Source: Archangiaceae bacterium (GTDB lineage: Bacteria > Myxococcota > Myxococcia > Myxococcales > Myxococcaceae). Taken from it: a DNA stretch of 44,572 nucleotides. The stretch lies in assembly GCA_016879935.1 (NCBI GenBank), contig JAACJQ010000330.1, positions 1 to 44,572 on the forward strand. The letters are read 5' to 3'. A program made the position numbers and the translations under genes. Below the pieces are notes generated by a model. It did not search any database. It was not told the origin of the DNA and saw only the letters and a list, made by a program, of their open reading frames with translations. Positions 33,682 through 40,000 of this stretch are shown here, piece by piece (position 1 is the first letter of the stretch; each line of letters opens with the position of its first letter).

Positions 33682-34095
33682 ATGGTCGGTCTCGTCGTCG
33701 CATCGCATGGTCGTCTCGCCGACGAGCTCGTCGCGACCGCCCGTCAGATCGTCGGAGACCTGCCCCGCATCGCCACCCTCTCGGTCGAGCCGCAGTCGAG
33801 CCCCGAAGAGATTCGCAACCGCATGCGCGAAGCCGTGAAGTCGGTCGACGACGGTGAAGGCGTGCTGGTGTTCGCCGACCTCATCGGCGGCAGCCCGTGC
33901 ACCCAGGGCCTCTCGTTGTGCCAGCAGGCGCGCATCGAGGTCGTCACCGGCGTCAACCTGCCCATGTTGCTCAAGGCGAACTCGCTGCGCGCCGAAGTCT
34001 CGCTGCGCGACCTCGCCCACCAGCTCGCGCAGTACGGCCAGAAGAACATCACCTGCGCCAGCGAGCTGCTCCGTGCGCGTGCGCCCGCTGCCTGA
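33682..34095 (+). CDS. PTS mannose-type EIIA component
   Basis: The 137-residue protein matches the EIIA-Man fold. MVGLVVASHGRLADELVATA carries the phospho-accepting His9. VLVFADLIGGSPCTQGLSL and VVTGVNLPMLLKANSL are the conserved active-site loops. It would receive phosphate from HPr and pass it to EIIB. The EIIB gene follows 127 bases downstream, but no IIC/IID permease is nearby. Myxobacteria are known to carry such incomplete PTS sets thought to be regulatory. The ATG at 33682 aligns with the family start, and 27 extra upstream codons in the frame look non-coding. Confidence 0.92.
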   Translation: MVGLVVASHGRLADELVATARQIVGDLPRIATLSVEPQSSPEEIRNRMREAVKSVDDGEGVLVFADLIGGSPCTQGLSLCQQARIEVVTGVNLPMLLKANSLRAEVSLRDLAHQLAQYGQKNITCASELLRARAPAA

Positions 34096-34137
34096 ACGGC
34101 CGTGTGGTGCCGCGTCTCCAACTGAACGGTCGGTGAA

Positions 34138-34164
34138 GCCGCTCTGAACTTTTCCCAGGGCGGC
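34138..34164 (+). terminator. Hairpin between PTS IIA and IIB genes
   Basis: GCCGCTCTG (34138-34146) pairs with CAGGGCGGC (34156-34164) with one U-G wobble around a T-rich 9-base loop (AACTTTTCC). It may terminate or attenuate transcription between the two genes, which would let their levels differ. No T tract follows the stem. Confidence 0.3.
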
Positions 34165-34222
34165 GGGGTCTCACCGTGCGTAAGGGTTTCGGCACTGGTG
34201 GGGGCTTCTCGGTTGGTGGCTC

Positions 34223-34684
34223 GTGATTGTGCTCAGCCGTATCGACAGCCGATTGATTCACGGTCAGGTCATCGAAGCCTGGCTGCCGTTTCTGCGGGTG
34301 ACGCGCGTCGTGGTGGCCGACGACACCACCGCGGGTGACACCTTCGCGCAGGCGGCCATGGGCCTCGCGGTGCCCGACTCGGTCGAGGTTCGTCACACCA
34401 CGCTCGCCGCGCTCGATGCCCGCGCCCTCGCCAGCGACGCGGTGCCCACGCTCATTCTTTTTCGCGACGTGCCTGCCGCCATCACCGCGCGCGAGCTCGG
34501 CCTGCCCGATGGGCGGCTCACGCTCGGTAACGTGCACGCGGGGCCGGGCCGTCACGCGGTCAGCCGCTCCGTCTTCCTCACCGAGCACGAAGAGGTGCAG
34601 CTCGCCGCGCTGAAGTCGTCGGGTATGGACGTGGTGATTCAGGCGGTGCCGAGCGAAGCCGCGGTTCCGGTGCGAGCGGCCTGA
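34223..34684 (+). CDS. PTS mannose/sorbose-type EIIB component
   Basis: The 153-residue protein opens with IVLSRIDSRLIHGQVIEAWL. His13 in RLIHGQV is the EIIB-Man/Sor phosphoacceptor, which takes phosphate from EIIA. VVVADDTTAGDTFAQAAMGL and the later LTLGNVHAGPGRHAVSRSVF match the family. The start is GTG 34223. There is no fused or adjacent IIC/IID, so it cannot by itself transport sugar and may phosphorylate or regulate another protein (inference). It probably works with the EIIA upstream. Confidence 0.92.
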   Translation: MIVLSRIDSRLIHGQVIEAWLPFLRVTRVVVADDTTAGDTFAQAAMGLAVPDSVEVRHTTLAALDARALASDAVPTLILFRDVPAAITARELGLPDGRLTLGNVHAGPGRHAVSRSVFLTEHEEVQLAALKSSGMDVVIQAVPSEAAVPVRAA

Positions 34685-34800
34685 GTCGTCTCGGCATCTC
34701 GTCAGCGACGGCAAGTCGCAGGCGCGCGAAGAGCCCGCTGATACGACGACCGCCGCGTCGATTCGCTTCGGGGCGGAATGCAACACGCTAGAACGCGCCC

Positions 34801-35325
34801 ATGGTTCGGTACGACCCTCATGTCTGGCGCTCGACGTTCTTCGCGGTGCGCGGCTCGATGGTGCAGGTCATCGCCCTGCGCTCGTTCTCCGTGACGCTCG
34901 TCGCGGCGGTGTTCACGGCGCTCCACTTCTTTCTGTACCCGCTCTCGGTCGCCAACATGATGGGCGTGCACGGCATCGTGTCGACGGCGATGGGGCTGCT
35001 GCTCGTCTTTCGCACGAACGCCTCGTACGACCGCTGGTGGGAGGGCCGGAAGTTGTGGGGCGCCATCGTGAACACCTGCCGCAACCTCGCGCGCAGCTCG
35101 GTGGTGCACCTGCACGACACGCCTGAACGGCTCGAGACGGTGCTGCGGTTGGTGCGCGCGTTTCCCCCTGCGGCGACGCACCTGCTGCGCAACAAACAGT
35201 GGAGCGCCCCCGAGCTGTTCACCCACGCCGACTCGGGCCGCGCGCTCGCGAAGTCGCACCCGCCGCTCGCCATCTGCACCGCGCTCAGTGAGCAATTCAA
35301 AGACGCGCACCGCAGCAACAGGTGA
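34801..35325 (+). CDS. Bestrophin family ion channel, N-terminal part (frameshifted)
   Basis: The 174 residues match the N-terminal two-thirds of bacterial bestrophin/UPF0187 channels, pentameric ion channels of the inner membrane. Two hydrophobic segments (ALRSFSVTLVAAVFTALHFF and the following span) lead to TNASYDRWWEGRKLWGAIVN, the family hallmark RWWEGRxxWG. The frame ends in HRSNR at a TGA, just where homologues continue into a segment like the one the 35322 frame encodes. One missing base in AGGTGAGC explains the break. It is either a pseudogene, a sequencing error, or two peptides made by coupled translation or -1 slippage. Confidence 0.72.
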   Translation: MVRYDPHVWRSTFFAVRGSMVQVIALRSFSVTLVAAVFTALHFFLYPLSVANMMGVHGIVSTAMGLLLVFRTNASYDRWWEGRKLWGAIVNTCRNLARSSVVHLHDTPERLETVLRLVRAFPPAATHLLRNKQWSAPELFTHADSGRALAKSHPPLAICTALSEQFKDAHRSNR

Positions 35326-35666
35326 GCGACATCGTGTTCACCTCGCTCGACGCCGACTGCCACCAGCTCGTCGACTGCATCGGCGCGTGCGAGCGCATTC
35401 ACAAGACGCCCATTCCGTTCGCCTACGTGGTGCATCTGCGCCGCGCCCTCGTCATCTACTGCGCGACGCTGCCGCTCGCGCTCGTGGGTACCTTCGGCTG
35501 GTGGAACCTCGTCATCGTCTACCTCGTCTCGTACATCCTCTTCGGCATCGAAGAGATTGGCGTGGAGATCGAAGACCCGTTCGGCGATGACGAGAACGAC
35601 CTGCCGCTCGAGCAGATCAGCGAAGGCATCGACAAGAACGTCAGGGCCTTCGAGCCCCGGCCCTGA
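35322..35666 (+). CDS. Bestrophin family ion channel, C-terminal part (frameshifted)
   Basis: The 114 residues start at a GTG overlapping the TGA of the first part (GGTGA). They contain the bestrophin C-terminal half: ACERIHKTPIPFAYVVHLRR, two hydrophobic segments (CATLPLALVGTFGWWNLVIV and YLVSYILFGIEEIG), and IGVEIEDPFGDDENDLPLEQ. SDIVFTSLDADCHQLVDCIG directly continues the helix that ends in AHRSNR upstream. By itself it lacks the first membrane helices and pore-neck residues. Its open frame and good codon bias show the break is recent or artefactual. Confidence 0.7.
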   Translation: MSDIVFTSLDADCHQLVDCIGACERIHKTPIPFAYVVHLRRALVIYCATLPLALVGTFGWWNLVIVYLVSYILFGIEEIGVEIEDPFGDDENDLPLEQISEGIDKNVRAFEPRP

Positions 35667-35681
35667 AGCGAAGGAGTGCCC

Positions 35682-36506
35682 ATGTTCACCGAGTTCACCT
35701 GCGCCACCGTCTCGCTCGAAGCCGGCATCGCCGAGGTCACCCTCGCGCCGACCGGCAAGGCCAACCGCATGGGCCCGGCGTTCTGGAGCGAGATGCCGAA
35801 GCTCTTCGCCGCCCTCGACGCCGACGACTCGGTGCGGGTGGTGCTGCTGACCGGTGCCGGAGAGCACTTCAGCTTCGGGCTCGACCTCGCAGCGATGGCG
35901 GGCGAGCTGATGGGCCTGCTCCAGCCCGAGGGTGGCGCGAAGGCGCGGCAGCAGCTGCTCGCGACGATTCGCCGCATGCAGGACGCGAACACGGCGGTGG
36001 CGCGCTGTCGAAAGCCCGTCATCGCGGCCATCAGCGGCTGGTGCATCGGCGGCGGCGTCGACCTCATCACTGCGTGTGACGTGCGCCTGGCGTCGGCCGA
36101 CGCGAAGTTCAGCGTGCGTGAGGTGAAGCTGGCGATGGTGGCCGACGTGGGCACGCTCGCTCGCCTGCCGGCCATCGTGGGACAGGGCGTCGCGCGGGAG
36201 CTCGCGCTCACGGGAGACGACTTCGACGCGGCGAGAGCGCTGCGCATCGGGCTGGTGAACGAGGTGCTCCCGTCGAAGTCCGAGTTGCTCACGCACGCGC
36301 GCGCGATGGCGGCCCGCATGGCGAAGAACTCGCCGCTCGTGCTGGGCGGCATCAAAGAGGTGATGAACGCGCAGTCGGAGTCGGTGGCCCGCGAGAGCCT
36401 CGCGACGGTGGCGCTGTGGAACTCGGCGTTCCTGCCCTCGAAGGACCTGCTCGAGGCGATGGGCGCGTTCCTCGAGAAGCGTGAGCCGACCTTCAGCGGC
36501 GAGTGA
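35682..36506 (+). CDS. Crotonase, dienoyl-CoA isomerase-like (ECH1 type)
   Basis: The 274-residue cytosolic enzyme has the crotonase core. The oxyanion residues lie around HFSFGLDLAAM and AISGWCIGGGVDLITACDVR. SVREVKLAMVADVGTLARLP matches the delta3,5-delta2,4-dienoyl-CoA isomerase signature, with Glu147 and Asp155 eight residues apart, as in ECH1, where that acidic pair shifts the double bonds of unsaturated fatty acyl-CoA. Many crotonases carry a hydratase Glu elsewhere, so isomerase is the better call, though some hydratases share the motif. AAGGAG lies 5 bases before ATG 35682, which fixes the start. Confidence 0.88.
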   Translation: MFTEFTCATVSLEAGIAEVTLAPTGKANRMGPAFWSEMPKLFAALDADDSVRVVLLTGAGEHFSFGLDLAAMAGELMGLLQPEGGAKARQQLLATIRRMQDANTAVARCRKPVIAAISGWCIGGGVDLITACDVRLASADAKFSVREVKLAMVADVGTLARLPAIVGQGVARELALTGDDFDAARALRIGLVNEVLPSKSELLTHARAMAARMAKNSPLVLGGIKEVMNAQSESVARESLATVALWNSAFLPSKDLLEAMGAFLEKREPTFSGE

Positions 36507-36794
36507 ACGCGGAGCCGAGCGCATCGCCGGCTTCTTCAGGTACGCCTTGAAGTCGGCGTGGAGAGCTTGTCGCCCTTGAAGCAGCGGCGAAGGTTGCGGT
36601 CTCTCGAACGAGCACATCGGACAGTCACTCGACGTTGCACGAGCGGAGCCGGTATCGCGACGACTCCATCGAGCGCTTCGGTGGGCTCTTGACGCTCGCC
36701 GAACGAGTCAACGTCGACGGAGTGAGCGGCTTTCCGTCCTCGGCGTGCGCGCCCCGTGTACGTGCTGGGAGCGCTCGCTGGTGACGACCTCGGG

Positions 36795-36831
36795 GAAGAG
36801 GGTCGGCCCGGTACGGCGCGGGGCCGCACCG
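36795..36831 (-). repeat. 37-bp hairpin repeat, copy 2
   Basis: Identical to the copy at 37002-37038 except for one base, and in the same orientation 207 bases away. The core 36810-36830 forms an 8-bp stem in minus-strand RNA (GGUGCGGC with GCCGUACC, including one G-U pair) around a CCCGC loop. The only base that differs between copies lies in the loop. This looks like a REP-type interspersed element. Confidence 0.7.
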
Positions 36832-37001
36832 TCGCGTTCTCACTCATCGCACGAACACCGGCTCAGCCAGGCTGAAGATGGAGGCGCACGCCGCCGCCGG
36901 AAGTTCGTCAGCGCCCACCGCTCGCGAGAGCCGATACGTGCCGACGGAGACGACGATGAACACCACCTTCACCGCGGCGATGTACTGCGACGGACGCCGT
37001 C

Positions 37002-37038
37002 GAAGAGGGTCGGCCCGGTACGGCGCGGAGCCGCACCG
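37002..37038 (-). repeat. 37-bp hairpin repeat, copy 1, just after the giant gene
   Basis: It begins 12 bases downstream of the minus-strand stop at 37051. The core 37017-37037 forms the same 8-bp stem as copy 2, with loop TCCGC. It could protect or terminate the long mRNA upstream of it. The stem is fully paired only in minus-strand RNA, because the G-U wobble becomes A-C on the other strand. This supports an RNA role for the minus strand. Confidence 0.7.
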
Positions 37039-37050
37039 GGCGCGAGACGC

Positions 37051-40000
37051 TCAGAAGCCGCCAGTCGCGCTGAACAACACGGTGCCCGACGACGAGCCGA
37101 GCCACACGCGCGAGGTGTTGCTGCCGGTGCAGACGGTGTTGATGGAGTCGACGGTGTTGGTGAGCAGCGGCGCCCACGTCTCGCCGTCGTCGGTCGACTT
37201 GAGCGCCATGCCCGCCGCACCGACCGCGTACCAGGTCGACGTTCCCACGACGTTGACCACGTCTTCGAGGGTGAAGGTGGTGCCCGAGGTGCGCGGGGTG
37301 AACGTCACGCCGAAGTCGGTCGACTTGTAGATGGCGCCCGTCGAGCCGACGGCGATGACGACGCCAGCACCGTCGCTCTTGTTGGCGACGCCGCGGAAGT
37401 CGACCGCCGCGTTGATGTCGGGGCGCGCCGTCCACGTCGAGCCCGTCTGCGTCTGAAGCCCGCCGGTCGTGCCCACCGCCACCGCGCGGTTGGTGCCGCC
37501 GAAGGTCCACGCCGCCACCGCACGCCAGGTTCGTGCGCCTCCGGTCGACGTCACCACCCAGTTCGCGCTGTTCCACGTCAGCACGGTGTTGTTCGCCCCC
37601 ACCGCGAGGCAGCTGGTGCTCGAGCGGCACGAGATGTCGAGGAGCGCGCTCGTGACGATGCCGGTGTCGGGGTCGGGTGCCCACGTCGTGCCGCCGTTGG
37701 TCGACTTCCAGATGGCGCCCACCGCGCCCGCCGCGAAGACGAGGGTGTTGGCCAGCGTGCCGTTCACGTCCACCGCTTCGATGGCGTCGATGGAGTTCGA
37801 CGTCAGCGGCCCGCCGCCCTGCTGCGTCCAGGTCGTGCCGGCGTTCGACGAGAACAGCACCGTTCCGCCCATGCCCGATGCCCAGACGCTGTTGAGGAAG
37901 GTCGGAGGCATCGACAGCTTGAGAATCGTGTTCGACGACGCGCCGAGGTTGCGCCTCACGAACACGGGAGGGGCCGAGCTGAAGAGCACCTCACCCGCGA
38001 ACCCTGCCGTCGCCACTTCGGTGCTGGAGCGGGCGACGAGCGCGAGCGCAGGCTGGCTGAAGCCGGCCGGCAAGGTCATGTCGGTTCGGGTGTTGAGCGC
38101 GTAGCGGAACAGAAGCGTCGTCGGGGTGCGGCCGGCTCCCCAGAGCTCGGTGCCCACGGCGCCCAGCGCGGTCACTTCGGTGAGGTCGGCGAATCCCGAG
38201 ACCTCGGTGAAGGTGACGCCGCCGTTGTTCGACGTGAGCAGCGCGCCGTGGCCCGACGGCGTGATGCCGCCGATGTAGAGGGTGTTCGTGTTGGGCAGCG
38301 CGACGACGGCGTTGAGCGTCGTGGTGTAGCCGGTGGGCAGGGTGACCGTGCTCCAGGTCGCGCCGTTGTCGGTGGAGCGCAGCGCCACCCCGTTGTCTCC
38401 GACCGCGATGAGCACGCCGGCGCCCGAGCAGCCACCGATGCTGCTCGAGCATCGCGCCACCGCGTTGAGGCCCGAGGCCGTGGGCGAGGTGACGACGTCG
38501 AAGGTGGGCACCGCGTTGAAGAGCGAGGTCGAGCCGCGCACGATGCGGCCGCCGAGGCCGACGCCGACCCACCACGACGTCACGAGCGGAACAGTGCCGG
38601 TCGAGCCCGCGAAGGTGAAGGCCGTGAGGTTGCGCTTCGGCATCACGGGGTCGTTGTTGGTGAAGGCCGTGAAGGTGACGCCGTCGTCGGTGCTGCGCGC
38701 GATGTGGCCAGCCGCGCCGACGACCCACACGTCGTTGCTGCCGTCGACGTAGACCGACTCGACGTTCCCGTCCGTCATCGGGTCGCGACGGGTGAACGAC
38801 ACGAGCGAGTCATCGGAAGAGTAGAGGCCACCCGCGCTCGCCGAGACGAAGTAGCGGCCGGCGCTCGAGCTGAAGGCCATGCCGCGCAGTTGCGCGCCGC
38901 TCGCCGGCCGGTTCTGCATCGCGAACGGCCAGCGTGGCGTGCCTGACGACTGCGTGGAGTTCGTGCTCGTGTTGCCGGCGAGGTCTTTCGCGCGCACCAC
39001 CACGAACTGCGCGACGCCGTTGGGCAACGTGAGCGTGGTGCTGGTGGTTCCCACACCCGGCGTGACGAGGCTCCCGAAGACGTACGGGCCGCCGCTCACG
39101 GTGCCCAGCCCGACCTCGTAGCCCTGCACGCCGCTCGAGGCGTCGAGCGAGTTCGACCAGGCGATGGTGAGCTGGCGGTGCCCCGGGGTGATGACGAGGC
39201 CCGAGGGCGCGGTCGGCGCGACCGAGTCGTAGAAGATGTCGTACGTCGCGGGTGCCGCGCTCACGTTGCCCGCGCCATCGAGCAGCCAGGCATAGACACG
39301 GCGGTCACCCTGGGCGGCGAGCGTGTGCATCGCCGTCGCGCTGTAGGCGACGAAGCAGACATCGGCCGCGGTGGGAGAAGGCGGGGCCGCAGCTCCGACG
39401 GCCGCTTCTTTCAGGCAGCGCTGCGCCAGCCCACTGCCGCTCTCGGTGGGCGAGAAGGCGACGGTGACGGCCGCTGCCTGCGTGTAGCGCGCGCCCGTGT
39501 TGATGCTGATGGTCGTCGTCGGCGGGGTCGTGTCGAGGATGATGGTGTCGAGCGCGTTGCCGCTCAGGTTGCCCGCCGCGTCGATGACCCGAATGTGCAC
39601 CGCGCGCAGCCCGTCGTTCGCGGGCAGCGTCGTGTTCACCGGAGACCCGTACGCGATGGGCGCCTGGAAGGTGATGGCCCCGTCGGTGGAGATCTGCATC
39701 TGCACGGCATCCATCGCGGTGCTCGTGAGCGAGACTGACGCGTTGTTCGTGTAGGTCGCGCCGCCGTTGATGCTCAAGTTGCTCACCGTGGGTGGCGTCT
39801 GGTCGAGGGTGATGACGTCGCTCGGCGTCGCCGAGATGTTGCCCGCGCCGTCGATGACGCGAATGAAGACCGTCTTCCCCCCATCTCCCGCGGTGAGCGA
39901 GACGCTGGGCGTCGCCGTGTACGGCACGCAGTTCGTCGGCGGGTTCAGCTCACCGGTACAGACCTGAGCCAGCCCAGAGGTGGCGTCGTTCGCGGTGTGG

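Larger units (their letters stand above)
36507..37050. other. 544-base gap without a supported gene
   Basis: Several frames are open here, as expected at this GC, but none has a ribosome site or a recognisable product. The stretch holds the two copies of the 37-bp repeat. Between them, on the minus strand and in the same frame as the giant protein, 69 codons stay open after its stop, ending at 36844. Third positions there are strongly G/C, and the translation includes AVKVVFIVVSVGTYRLSRAV. It might be a decayed former C-terminal piece or chance. Confidence 0.6.

Noticed and set aside
36536-36847. Minus-strand frame of 103 codons in the gap after the crotonase gene
   Set aside because: No ribosome site, no domain, weak codon bias, and it runs through a repeat copy.
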